Positions 42,471 through 50,168 of a DNA stretch of 64,000 bases are shown here, in pieces. How positions within the stretch are numbered: position 1 is the stretch's first letter; each line of letters opens with the position of its first letter. The position numbers and the translations under genes were made by a program. This DNA is from Bradyrhizobium sp. Arg816. Its GTDB lineage: Bacteria; Pseudomonadota; Alphaproteobacteria; Rhizobiales; Xanthobacteraceae. Location of the stretch: assembly GCF_029989365.1 (NCBI RefSeq), contig NZ_JAPRAQ010000008.1:62001-126000 (forward strand), in the 5' to 3' direction. Below the pieces are notes generated by a model. That model worked only from the letters and a program-made list of their open reading frames with translations, did not search any database and was not told the DNA's origin.

Positions 42471-43556
42471 ATGGCTAACGTCACCCTGCGCAACGTCCGC
42501 AAGACCTACACCGGCGGCTTCGAGGCCATCAAGGGCGTCAATGTCGACGTCGCCGACGGACAGTTCTGCGTGCTGGTCGGCCCTTCCGGCTGCGGCAAGT
42601 CCACGCTGCTGCGCATGGTCGCAGGTCTCGAGACCGTCACCGGCGGCGAGATCGACATCGGCGGCCGCGTCGTCAACCAGATCGAGCCCGCCGATCGCGA
42701 CATCGCGATGGTGTTCCAGAACTACGCGCTCTATCCGCATATGAGCGTCTTCAACAACATGGCCTACGGCCTGCGCAACCGCGGCATGGCGGAGGCCGAG
42801 GTCAAGACCCGCGTCGAGGAAGCCGCGCGCGTGCTCGAGCTCGCGCCGATGCTGGAGCGCAAGCCGCGTCAGCTCTCCGGCGGCCAGCGCCAGCGCGTCG
42901 CCATGGGCCGCGCCATCGTGCGCCAGCCAAAAGTGTTTCTGTTCGACGAGCCGCTGTCGAACCTCGACGCAAAGCTGCGCATCGCGATGCGCGTCGAGAT
43001 CCGCAAATTGCAGCGCCGGCTCAACACGACCTCGATCTACGTCACCCACGACCAGCTCGAGGCGATGACGCTCGCCGACGTTCTCGTGGTCATGAATGGC
43101 GGCCAGGTCGAGCAGATCGGCAATCCGCTCGCGATCTACGAGAAGCCGGCGACGACCTTCGTCGCCTCCTTCATCGGGGCGCCGCCGATGAACCTGATGT
43201 CGACGCGCGCCGATGAGATCAAGTCACAGCTCGGCGGCGGTGCGACCGAGGCCGGCATCCTCGGCATCCGCCCGGAAGATTTCGTCATCACCGACCAGAC
43301 CCCGGCCGGCGGTGTCGCACTGCCCCTGACCGTGGAAGCGATCGAGCGCGTCGGTGCCGAAACCTTCGTCTATGGCACCCGGGCCCAGGACGAGCAGCGC
43401 GTCGCCGCCACCCCCGGCGAGCTGCCGCCCGGCGAGGTCATCGTCCGCATTCCCGGAACCGAGGCCCCCGCCATCGGCGCGAGGATCCGCGTCGCGGCGG
43501 TACGGGCGAAGCTGCACCTTTTCAGCGGCGACGGGCGGACGCGGATCGAGGCCTGA
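42471..43556 (+). CDS. ugpC: sn-Glycerol-3-phosphate ABC transporter ATPase UgpC
   Basis: A 361-residue ABC ATPase of the MalK/UgpC type with a C-terminal TOBE/OB regulatory part. Walker A is GPSGCGKSTLLRMVAGLE (about residues 37-54), the signature is LSGGQRQRVAMGRAIVR and Walker B is FLFDEPLSNLDAKLR. The downstream GIRPEDF segment is the regulatory domain. The start is ATG 42471, just after repeat family E. Confidence 0.94.
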   Translation: MANVTLRNVRKTYTGGFEAIKGVNVDVADGQFCVLVGPSGCGKSTLLRMVAGLETVTGGEIDIGGRVVNQIEPADRDIAMVFQNYALYPHMSVFNNMAYGLRNRGMAEAEVKTRVEEAARVLELAPMLERKPRQLSGGQRQRVAMGRAIVRQPKVFLFDEPLSNLDAKLRIAMRVEIRKLQRRLNTTSIYVTHDQLEAMTLADVLVVMNGGQVEQIGNPLAIYEKPATTFVASFIGAPPMNLMSTRADEIKSQLGGGATEAGILGIRPEDFVITDQTPAGGVALPLTVEAIERVGAETFVYGTRAQDEQRVAATPGELPPGEVIVRIPGTEAPAIGARIRVAAVRAKLHLFSGDGRTRIEA

Positions 43557-43590
43557 CCGGCTCCGAGGGGCCGGCCAATCAAAAACGCGA

Positions 43591-43627
43591 AAAACAACCC
43601 CATGCACAGTAGCCGGGGGTTTGTTTT
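43591..43627 (+). terminator. Probable terminator of the ugp operon
   Basis: AAACAACCCC pairs with GGGGGTTTGTTT (one bulge) around a loop of about 12 bases, followed by T-rich sequence (TTTTC). It lies about 35 bases past the ugpC stop. Confidence 0.6.
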
Positions 43628-43652
43628 CATTGGAGAAATCGTCCCGCTAATT

Positions 43653-43738
43653 CGTCATGCCCGGGCTTGTCCCGGGCATCCACGTTCTTGGTGCCGCGAG
43701 TGAGGCCGTGGATGGCCGGGACAAGCCCGGCCATGACG
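43653..43738. repeat. Palindromic intergenic repeat, family D
   Basis: Inverted arms of 31 bases (43653-43683 and 43708-43738), each with CGTCATG.CCGGGCTTGTCC or its complement. It lies between the ugp terminator and the hsp20 leader. A single copy is present in the window. Confidence 0.85.
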
Positions 43739-43794
43739 ATGCGGAGGCATTTTGGGCGACGGCAGGCAATCGCCAATCCACAGGGCTCCCGCTA

Positions 43795-43895
43795 CGTCCT
43801 TGAACCGACACGGGGTTATGACCATATTGCTGACCAAGGGGCGCCGCTTCCGGGCCCTGAAATGCCAAAGTCGCTTCGAGAGGACTTTGTAAACT
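43795..43895 (+). promoter_or_regulatory. ROSE-type RNA thermometer in the hsp20 leader
   Basis: The last hairpin pairs CAAAGUC (43866-43872) with GACUUUG (43883-43889) and buries the Shine-Dalgarno AGGA (43881-43884). Opposite it is UCGCU (43871-43875), fitting the UYGCU motif known from ROSE elements of Bradyrhizobium small heat-shock genes. An upstream stem AGGGGC..GGGCCCU (43837-43858) also fits. Melting at high temperature would free translation. The 5' end is approximate. Confidence 0.8.
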
Positions 43896-44321
43896 ATGTC
43901 TCGTGTTCCCACGCTTTCCAGTCCGTTCCTTCTGGGCTTCGACGAGATCGAGCGCGTGCTCGACCGCGTCGTCAAAGGCGCCGACGGCTACCCTCCCTAC
44001 AATATCGAGAGGTGCGACCGGTCGGACGGCCAGCCCGAGCGGCTGCGGATCACGTTGGCGGTCGCCGGATTCACCCGCGACCAACTCGATGTAACCATTG
44101 AGGAAAACCAGCTCGTGATTCGCGGGCGTCAGCAGGACGACAAGACCCGGCAATACATCCATCGCGGCATTGCCGCGCGCCACTTCCAGCGCACCTTCGT
44201 GCTGGCGGAGGGGATGCTCGTGCTGGGCGCGGATTTGAAGAACGGGCTGCTGTCGGTCGATCTTGCCCGGCCTGAACCGGAGAGGATCGTTAAGACAATC
44301 GCTATCAATGAGCACGAATAA
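43896..44321 (+). CDS. Small heat-shock protein, Hsp20/IbpA family
   Basis: A 141-residue alpha-crystallin-type chaperone that holds unfolding proteins. The N-terminal arm is SPFLLGFDEIERVLDRV. The alpha-crystallin domain runs from about residue 35 (YPPYNIERCDR) through LRITLAVAGFTRDQLDVTIE to LGADLKNGLLSVDLARPEPE, which includes the GLL-type motif. The tail is short, ending INEHE. Expression is probably controlled by the RNA thermometer in its leader. The DUF1150 gene follows after 51 bases, the usual rhizobial pairing. Confidence 0.94.
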   Translation: MSRVPTLSSPFLLGFDEIERVLDRVVKGADGYPPYNIERCDRSDGQPERLRITLAVAGFTRDQLDVTIEENQLVIRGRQQDDKTRQYIHRGIAARHFQRTFVLAEGMLVLGADLKNGLLSVDLARPEPERIVKTIAINEHE

Positions 44322-44372
44322 TGGAACGAGTAGCGGACTCGACCGCTTAGTTTCTGTGAAGGAGTCGAGACC

Positions 44373-44645
44373 ATGAGTGAAGGTCACGTTGCGTTCGAAT
44401 ACGAAGCCAAGAACGTCTCGCCCGAGACGCTGGCAACCCTCGGCGAGGGCCATATCGCCTATGTGAAGCAGATCCGCTCCGAGGATGTACCGGGCCTGTT
44501 TCCCGAGGCGCCGAAAATCGCGCCGGGCCTCAAGCTCTTCGCGCTCCACGCCGCCGACGGCACGCCGATCATGCTGACCGACAGCCGCGAAGCCGCGGTC
44601 GCGAATGCCTGGAGCAACGAGCTGCAGGCGGTGAGCGTCCACTGA
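44373..44645 (+). CDS. DUF1150 family protein linked to hsp20
   Basis: A 90-residue protein of unknown function that co-occurs with small heat-shock genes in Hyphomicrobiales. Features are IAYVKQIRSEDV, a central FPEAPKIAPGLKLFALHAAD and the C-terminus AVANAWSNELQAVSVH. GAAGGAG precedes ATG 44373. It is probably co-transcribed with hsp20 and ends in a terminator. A second copy of its last 17 codons occurs at 51968-52021. Confidence 0.9.
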   Translation: MSEGHVAFEYEAKNVSPETLATLGEGHIAYVKQIRSEDVPGLFPEAPKIAPGLKLFALHAADGTPIMLTDSREAAVANAWSNELQAVSVH

Positions 44646-44684
44646 CACGCGCGCGCTCTCGCGCGCGACAGACGAATTCAAATG

Positions 44685-44724
44685 CGCGGGCATGCCTCAA
44701 GCAAGGCGGCCCGCGTATTTTTTT
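44685..44724 (+). terminator. Terminator of the hsp20-DUF1150 unit
   Basis: CGCGGGC.TGCCT and AGGC..GCCCGCG form an interrupted stem around a short loop (44685-44715), followed by TATTTTTTT. Confidence 0.85.
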
Positions 44725-44928
44725 GCGCCCGCCAGATGACGAGCCCCCTCACGGTGAGGGCACTTGCTAGGGTGTGTATTCATGAAGCTGTCGCCTCAGC
44801 TCCTGATATGCAGTCCTGCTTCATCCCCGAAACCAGACAAAGAAACCCCGCCGCGGCACGTCCGCTAAGGGCCATAAGTCGACATCGCAGGCTTGGCCTA
44901 AAAAACGACGCTGCCGACTGAAGCGGCC

Positions 44929-45111
44929 TTACTTTTTTGGTAGCAGCCCCAAAACAAACCATTGAGCCGGAAAGAGGGGAAAGAACAGCGCTCCCCAGAG
45001 GAACCAAATGCGTTTAGACCGGCCTCTCTCTGCCGCAAAGTTCGCCGTTACGCGCCCGCACCAAAACATCAACCCGATGACGACCAAGCTAAACATGATC
45101 GAGCCGAGCAT
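44929..45111 (-). CDS. Small two-helix membrane protein, uncharacterised
   Basis: A 60-residue protein. One hydrophobic helix is IMFSLVVIGLMFWCGRV and a second is IWFLWGALFFPLFPAQWFVL. They are joined by a basic loop (AAERGRSKR), and the protein ends GLLPKK. AGGAG sits seven bases before ATG 45111, which with the membrane pattern argues that it is a real gene. It lies in an A/T-richer accessory stretch, divergent from the Gly/Cys-rich gene. The 204 bases between it and the DUF1150 terminator hold only decayed, non-coding-looking sequence. Confidence 0.65.
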   Translation of the reverse strand: MLGSIMFSLVVIGLMFWCGRVTANFAAERGRSKRIWFLWGALFFPLFPAQWFVLGLLPKK

Positions 45112-45510
45112 GGGGTAGCTCCTGCCGATAGGTCCTTCGCCTGTACCATACAGGATTGGCGTCGCAGCGCGATAACACGCAAATCACATCCGCATGAGAA
45201 TTGATCGGCGACTGCGAACTTGGGCTGAACCTCCAAGTGCGAAGGTCTGTTCTGGGTCAAAAGCTGCGGTCAGCTCAACCATCGTGTGACGTCCGCTTTC
45301 CCGTAGACAGCCGACATCGCGACGCCTCTTACGCTGGTCAGCTGGCGTTATTCTGCTCAACCAAAAGCAGTCATGTGTCGATCTCGGTCTGAAGATGAAT
45401 GGAGCTCGATGAGATGTTTCGCATTTTATGGCACAGGTAACCCTTGCGCGCCGGTTTCGCCGAGCGCACTCTTGCAGAGCGCTTTCACAAGAACTACGGA
45501 GGGTGCGACC
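45112..45510. other. 399-base divergent intergenic region, decayed sequence
   Basis: No gene is supported. The minus-strand open frame across 45184-45528 lacks a Shine-Dalgarno sequence and recognisable domains. The stretch AAGGTCTGTTCTGGGTCAAA...GTGACGTCCGCTTTCC resembles junk sequence often seen between genes in Bradyrhizobium (from memory). The promoter of the Gly/Cys-rich gene should lie in its right half. Confidence 0.4.
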
Positions 45511-46131
45511 ATGCCACGGGTCAAGCAAGCTTCGAAGCAGAAACGCACAGCCAAAGCCGCCACCGTGAAGGTGCTAGGTGCGGCCGGACTGGGTCTTTCG
45601 CTGGCGAGTAGCGCATCCGCATCCACGATGCCCGCTACCGGTATCCCGCAATCCAACACCTCGCCAAATCAGCGCTTCTTTCTTGGCGAAGAGGAAATGG
45701 CCGACGTCAGTCTGGCCACGTTCCATCTTTTCGATAGAGAAAACTTTGGCAGCGGCGTGCAGCTAGCGCGCGGGTGCGGTGGTTGCGGGTGCGGCCATGG
45801 TTGCGGGGGGTGCGGCGGCGGCCGAGGTTGCGGCGGCGGCGGGTTTGTTGGCGGCCGAGGTTGCGGTGGTGGCGGGTTTGTTGGCATCCGAGGTTGCGGT
45901 GGTGGCGGGCTCGTTGGCATTCGAGGTTGCGGTGGTGGCGGGTTCGTTGGCATCCGAGGTTGCGGTGGCTTCCGTGGTTGCCGTGGCTTCCGTGGTTGCG
46001 GTTGCGGCGGCTGCGGGTTCGACATCGGGTTCGATGACGACATCGGGTTCGATGGCTGGGGCTATGGTGGCTGGGGGTTCGGCGGTTGCGCGGGTTGCTG
46101 CGCATCCTGGGGGGCGTGCCGCTTGTGCTAA
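45511..46131 (+). CDS. Gly/Cys-rich repeat protein, possible modified-peptide (RiPP-like) precursor
   Basis: A 206-residue protein with three zones. Residues 1-37 are basic then hydrophobic (VKVLGAAGLGLSLASSASAS). Residues 38-86 are a conserved-looking, acidic leader-like part (FFLGEEEMADVSLATFHLFD). Residues 87-206 contain about half Gly and all 19 Cys, with four 11-residue repeats RGCGGGGFVGI (105-148), RGC/RGF variants, an FDIGFDDDIGFDGWGYGGW patch and the end CAGCCASWGACRLC. GGAGGG precedes ATG 45511. Leader plus Cys/Gly core recalls azole-modified or rSAM-modified peptides, but no maturase is nearby. It could also be a secreted structural or metal-binding protein. Confidence 0.7.
   Translation: MPRVKQASKQKRTAKAATVKVLGAAGLGLSLASSASASTMPATGIPQSNTSPNQRFFLGEEEMADVSLATFHLFDRENFGSGVQLARGCGGCGCGHGCGGCGGGRGCGGGGFVGGRGCGGGGFVGIRGCGGGGLVGIRGCGGGGFVGIRGCGGFRGCRGFRGCGCGGCGFDIGFDDDIGFDGWGYGGWGFGGCAGCCASWGACRLC
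45823..45954 (+). repeat. Four in-frame 33-base tandem repeats
   Basis: Each unit encodes RGCGGGG-F/L-VG-I/G. The third unit has Leu for Phe, and the first ends in Gly instead of Ile. Near identity at the DNA level indicates recent expansion by slippage or recombination. Confidence 0.85.
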
Positions 46132-46481
46132 GTCCCACCAGGGACTCTGCTAAGCTGCGATCAGCCTCTCGCTGGTTACGAGTTTAAGGTCGACTTCGGG
46201 TCAAGATGCGAAGAACTCAGAGCGAGCAAATCCAGTCCGCACCCCTCGCTAAGCGGACCTCCTTGAGCGGTGTCGTCACTTCGCTGATGGGCCAATAGGC
46301 GACATCGCCGATCCGCCTTTTTCATTCAATGACCTCGTCGTTTCCATCAACACCCGACGGGTAGGTGAGCCTAACCATCGAGAATCGGTCAAGTGCATTG
46401 CCCCTTCGGTGCAAACCGTCTTCTGGCGAGAGATGGGCGTCAACGGTAGCATTGCGCACACTGTTGGGCGGGGAGAGACGA
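46132..46481. other. 350-base intergenic region without a recognisable gene
   Basis: No open frame has a ribosome site or domain here. Scraps such as CTAAGCGGACCTCC and CCAATAGGCGACATCGCC look like degraded repeat material, similar to 44860-44890 (GCCATAAGTCGACATCGC). No terminator with a clear T run was found after the Gly/Cys-rich gene. Confidence 0.4.
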
Positions 46482-46793
46482 ATGATCTCTGCTTGTTGGC
46501 TTGCCGTTTGGATCGCGTGCTTCGGCTTAGGAATGGCCGCGGTCTACCGGACGGGGCTTGGTATCGAACGTTGGTCTCCCGCTCTCGGCTTGGCCTATCT
46601 CGTAATCATTGGCCCTTCAGTTCCAATCGTAGCTTGGTTGGCCGCGGATCAGATCGTAACTGTAGAGCAGGCCAGTTGCGCGGAGTTGGACCCAGCAGCG
46701 GATCGGCTGAACGGCATGTCGCCATCCGAATTCCGCGTGCGCTGTATCGCGACCCAAGACAATTCGGGTTGGCTTGCTCGTCGCAGAACATGA
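46482..46793 (+). CDS. Hypothetical membrane protein
   Basis: A 103-residue protein with two predicted helices (ACWLAVWIACFGLGMAAVY and LGLAYLVIIGPSVPIVAWLA). A soluble C-terminal tail follows, with two Cys (ASCAELDP, FRVRCIAT). GGGGAGAG lies just before ATG 46482, so this start is preferred over the frame opening at 46365. Codon use is more A/T-tolerant than in the core genes. No family recognised. Confidence 0.5.
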   Translation: MISACWLAVWIACFGLGMAAVYRTGLGIERWSPALGLAYLVIIGPSVPIVAWLAADQIVTVEQASCAELDPAADRLNGMSPSEFRVRCIATQDNSGWLARRRT

Positions 46794-46811
46794 AAGCTCT
46801 GGAGACAAATC

Positions 46812-47216
46812 ATGCCGGAAGCGCTTGAAGTCGAGATATCTGCCTTCTTCAACAAATACATGGAGACATTCACCACCTGGGATGGTGATCAAATCGCCAA
46901 ACTCTACTGCGCTCCCTGCATCACCATGCGGGGTGACGGGTCGATACATTGTTTTCAGTCACGTGACGAGATTGCGCGGTTTTTCCAAGGAGTGGCCGAC
47001 ACCTACCGACGCGAAGGGGCCGAAAGTGGAACTCTGCACGATGTAGTGGCCGTTCCTATAGGCGAACGCAGTGCTCTCGGAACTGTAACGTGGAAAAACC
47101 TCCGACCGGATGGAAGCGTTACAAGGCAATGGCGGCAGTCGTACAACCTTGTTCGCTCCCCCGACGGCTGGCGCATCCTTGCTACGACATTTCACCTAAG
47201 CGGGGTACCGAGCTAG
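46812..47216 (+). CDS. SnoaL/NTF2-like family protein
   Basis: A 134-residue single-domain protein with the cone-shaped NTF2-like pattern: helix ISAFFNKYMETFTTWDGDQI, then AKLYCAPCITMRGDGSIHCF, RDEIARFFQGVADTY, and the final strands QWRQSYNLVRSPDGWRILAT. This is the DUF4440/SnoaL type, found in small enzymes and ligand-binding proteins. GGAGA precedes ATG 46812, 18 bases after the previous stop, so the two genes may be co-transcribed. No substrate can be inferred. The 189 bases after it look like decayed sequence. Confidence 0.65.
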   Translation: MPEALEVEISAFFNKYMETFTTWDGDQIAKLYCAPCITMRGDGSIHCFQSRDEIARFFQGVADTYRREGAESGTLHDVVAVPIGERSALGTVTWKNLRPDGSVTRQWRQSYNLVRSPDGWRILATTFHLSGVPS

Positions 47217-47405
47217 TGATTTCCGCTTTGGGGTCATTTGCAAACATTCCCGAACTAGCGACCCACGTCCGGTTCGCCCCTCGTAGCGGGCATGGCGTCC
47301 CCCGGCCAGGACTTGAAACCCAGCAGCGAGATTTAACGCCTGCGTTAAGTCGACGGGGTTGAGCCGGCACTTCGAAAGCGGACGTTATGCCTATGAGTAC
47401 AAGGC

Positions 47406-48944
47406 TCAGCCGCCCGAGCGATCCGACAGCCGTGCGCGGATGTCCGGCTTCAGCACCTTGCCTACCTTGGAGCGGGGCAGATCGTCCCAGACTTCGATCT
47501 GCTTCGGTGTCTTGACGCTGCCGATCCGCTGCTTGACGAAGGCGGCCAGCGCCGTCGCATCGACGCTTTGGCCGGCGCGGGGCTGCACCACGGCGACGAT
47601 CCGCTCACCCCATTTCTCGTCCGGAAGGCCAATCACGGCGCAATCCTGCACCGCCTCATGCGCCCGCAGCGCGTTCTCGACCTCGATCGAGTAGACGTTG
47701 AACCCGCCGGTGATGATCATGTCCTTGGCGCGATCGACGATATAGAGGTAGCCGTCGTCGTCGATGTAGCCGATGTCGCCGGTATGGTGCCAGCCATGCG
47801 CGGAGGCTTCCGCCGTAGCCTCGGGATTCTTGTAATAGCCCTCCATCACCAGCGAACCGCGGACCACGATCTCGCCGCGGGCGCCGGTCGGCAGCAAATT
47901 GCCGTCGCCATCCATGATGCCGGCCTGCACCAGCGGGCTGATCCGCCCGGCCGAGGCGAGACGCTCCATCGCGATCGTGCCGTCGGCATTGTAATGCTCG
48001 CGAGGCGCCATCATCGAGATCATCATCGGCGCTTCGGTCTGACCGAACAACTGCGCCATCGGCCCGATACGCTGGAGCGCCTCCGCAAGCCGCGCGGCCG
48101 AGATCGGCGCCGCGCCGTACCAGAAGCATTGCAGAGAGCCGAGCCTCGCGGAGTCGAGCTTCGGATGATCGAGCAGCATGTAGATCACGGTCGGCGGCAG
48201 GAAGGTGTGCGTGACGCGATAGCGCTCGATCAGATCGAGAAATTCCGCGATGTCGGGGTGATGCATGATCACGATGCGGCCGCCGAGCGCCAAGATCGGG
48301 AAACACAGCACGCCGGCCGCGTGGGTCAGCGGCGCAAGCGCGAGGTAGATCGGGCGGCCCTTGAAAGGATAGCCCATCAGCGTCAGTGCCGTCATCGCCT
48401 CGATGTTGCGGCCCGACAGCATGACCCCCTTCGGCTTGCCGGTGGTGCCGCCGGTGCCCGGGATCATCGCGAGATCGTCGATCGTCTCGCGTTGATAGTG
48501 GTCGTCTGCAAGGCCGGCGAGCCAGCTGTCGAACGAGGGCGCGAAGGACAACTCAGCATCGAGGCAGACGACGGCACGAAGCTTCGGCAGCTCTGCACGC
48601 ACCGTCTCGACCATCGGCGCGAAGCTTGAATGAAACAACAGCAGGCTGCAGTCGAATTGCTCGAGGATGAGCCGGTTTTCGGCCGCCTCGTTACGCGGAT
48701 TGATCGGGCACCAGACCGCACCGCCGCGGGAAATGCCGAACACGCAGGCAAACGCGACCGGATCGTTGCCGGAAAGGATTGCGACCTTCTCGCCGGCAGC
48801 AATCCCCGATCGCGCGAGCCCGCGCGCGACGCGGTAGCTCAGCAACTGCACGTCGCGATAGCTGAGGTCGCGTCCATCCATGGTGAGGCACGGCGCGTCG
48901 GCGCCGAGCGAGGCACCTTTGTCCAGGTAATCGATGAAGCGCAT
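47406..48944 (-). CDS. Class I adenylate-forming acyl-CoA ligase
   Basis: A 512-residue AMP-binding enzyme that activates a carboxylic acid with ATP and CoA. Motifs are MIPGTGGTTGKPKGVMLSGR (P-loop), LFGQTEAPMMIS, HTGDIGYIDDDGYLYIVDR and KDMIITGGFNVYSIEVENAL, with the catalytic Lys in PRSKVGKVLKPDIR. ATG 48944 is chosen over the in-frame GTG at 48953. It is the last gene of the minus-strand SDR cluster controlled by the divergent TetR. A fatty, aromatic or terpenoid acid is likely, but the exact substrate is unknown. Confidence 0.88.
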   Translation of the reverse strand: MRFIDYLDKGASLGADAPCLTMDGRDLSYRDVQLLSYRVARGLARSGIAAGEKVAILSGNDPVAFACVFGISRGGAVWCPINPRNEAAENRLILEQFDCSLLLFHSSFAPMVETVRAELPKLRAVVCLDAELSFAPSFDSWLAGLADDHYQRETIDDLAMIPGTGGTTGKPKGVMLSGRNIEAMTALTLMGYPFKGRPIYLALAPLTHAAGVLCFPILALGGRIVIMHHPDIAEFLDLIERYRVTHTFLPPTVIYMLLDHPKLDSARLGSLQCFWYGAAPISAARLAEALQRIGPMAQLFGQTEAPMMISMMAPREHYNADGTIAMERLASAGRISPLVQAGIMDGDGNLLPTGARGEIVVRGSLVMEGYYKNPEATAEASAHGWHHTGDIGYIDDDGYLYIVDRAKDMIITGGFNVYSIEVENALRAHEAVQDCAVIGLPDEKWGERIVAVVQPRAGQSVDATALAAFVKQRIGSVKTPKQIEVWDDLPRSKVGKVLKPDIRARLSDRSGG

Positions 48945-49001
48945 GATCAACACCCGAAGCGGTAGCGGGTGACGCGGAGGTCCGCGCCACCCGCGATTGA
49001 C

Positions 49002-50132
49002 TTAATCGTGCACGGTCAGAACCGGCTTGCTGACGAGCCCGAAGCTGCGCAACTGCCCGAGCAGCTCGTGATGGCCGAACGCCTGGCAGCCGGAGGCGAA
49101 CCCCACGCGCTTCGGCGGCTGCTGCAGCAGGTGTGCCGCGGCATAGGCCTGCAGCAAGCCGGTCTGCTTGTAGTTGCTGTTGCCGTAGATGACGCAGTGC
49201 GCGCGCCCCAACGGGCCGGAGGCATGTACCGAATCCAAGGACTTGTTGACGCGCGGGTTCTCGCGCGGCGGCATGGTGTTCATCACACCGGCGGCGGTCT
49301 GCGCCAATGCGGCGTAGCGGTCGTCGGGATTCATATCCTTGGTCGCCTCCAGCGCGGCCGCGACGATCTGCGGCACGCCCAGCATCAGCGCGCGATTGAA
49401 CACGCCGCCCAGCACCTTCACGTTGGCCACGCGCGGATCGCGCTTGAACCACACCGGGTGCGAGGTGCCTCCCCAGGGCAACGCCAGCGCCAGCTCGTGC
49501 TGACCGGGGATGGCGAGGTTGTACAGGCCGGCATCGGGCTGATGCTCGACGTACTTGTTCTGCTCCAGGTAGTAGGCCTTGGCCATCGCGGCGTTGACCA
49601 GGATGGTCTGCGTCGATGCGATGGTCGGGCTGCCACCCCAGAACACGGCAATGTCGAGCGTGTCGAGGCCGGGCGTCTCCAGGCACAGCTGGGCTGCGAT
49701 CTCGCCGGTGGTGTACATCTGCGCGATGCCCGGCGCCAACAGCAGCCCGGCATTGGCGAACTTCGTGCCCCACTCCTGCTCGAGCGTGATCAGCCAGTCC
49801 TGCTCACCGGTGGTGTCGGTGTAATGACACTTGGAAGCGAGGCAAGCCTGCACCACTTCGCCGCCGAACTTGGCGAAGGGACCCACGGTGTTGAGCACCA
49901 CCGAGGCGCCCTTGAACAATTCAGTCAGCGCAGCCACGGTGTGCGGCACCTTGACCACCTCATAGTCGGCGGTCTCGATGCCCGCTACATTCGACTTCAT
50001 CGCGGCGTTGAGCTTCTCATTGCTGCGGCCGGCGGCGATGAAGGGGATGTTGTATTCGCGCAGATATTCACAGACCAGCCGGCCAGTATAGCCGGAAGCG
50101 CCATAGACGATGACGGGCTTCTTCTCGCTCAT
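49002..50132 (-). CDS. Saccharopine dehydrogenase-like NAD(P)-binding protein
   Basis: A 376-residue Rossmann-fold protein beginning VIVYGASGYTGRLVCEYLRE, the signature of the saccharopine dehydrogenase-like/trans-acting enoyl reductase group. Also visible are VVLNTVGPFAKFGGEVVQAC, CHYTDTTGEQDW and the C-terminal ASGCQAFGHHELLGQL. Relatives act on lipid or polyketide intermediates rather than lysine. It lies between the acyl-CoA ligase and the SDR gene, 36 bases from the latter, which supports a shared catabolic role. Confidence 0.75.
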   Translation of the reverse strand: MSEKKPVIVYGASGYTGRLVCEYLREYNIPFIAAGRSNEKLNAAMKSNVAGIETADYEVVKVPHTVAALTELFKGASVVLNTVGPFAKFGGEVVQACLASKCHYTDTTGEQDWLITLEQEWGTKFANAGLLLAPGIAQMYTTGEIAAQLCLETPGLDTLDIAVFWGGSPTIASTQTILVNAAMAKAYYLEQNKYVEHQPDAGLYNLAIPGQHELALALPWGGTSHPVWFKRDPRVANVKVLGGVFNRALMLGVPQIVAAALEATKDMNPDDRYAALAQTAAGVMNTMPPRENPRVNKSLDSVHASGPLGRAHCVIYGNSNYKQTGLLQAYAAAHLLQQPPKRVGFASGCQAFGHHELLGQLRSFGLVSKPVLTVHD

Positions 50133-50168
50133 TGCGTTCCTCCGAAATGCTTGTTGTCGGCTTTGTCG

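Noticed and set aside
45184..45528. 114-codon minus-strand frame upstream of the Gly/Cys-rich gene
   Set aside because: No ribosome site or domain; it overlaps the start of a better-supported gene and looks like degraded repeat sequence.
45823..45954. Tandem repeats considered as a CRISPR array
   Set aside because: Units are contiguous without spacers, are in frame within a gene, and no cas gene is near.
45669..46138. Pro/Arg/His-rich minus-strand frames opposite the Gly/Cys-rich gene
   Set aside because: They are the complement of the repeats; only the plus strand has a Shine-Dalgarno sequence and leader-like start.
46365..46481. Longer N-terminus for the hypothetical membrane protein
   Set aside because: ATG 46482 has GGGGAGAG upstream and begins directly with a membrane helix; the extension has no features.
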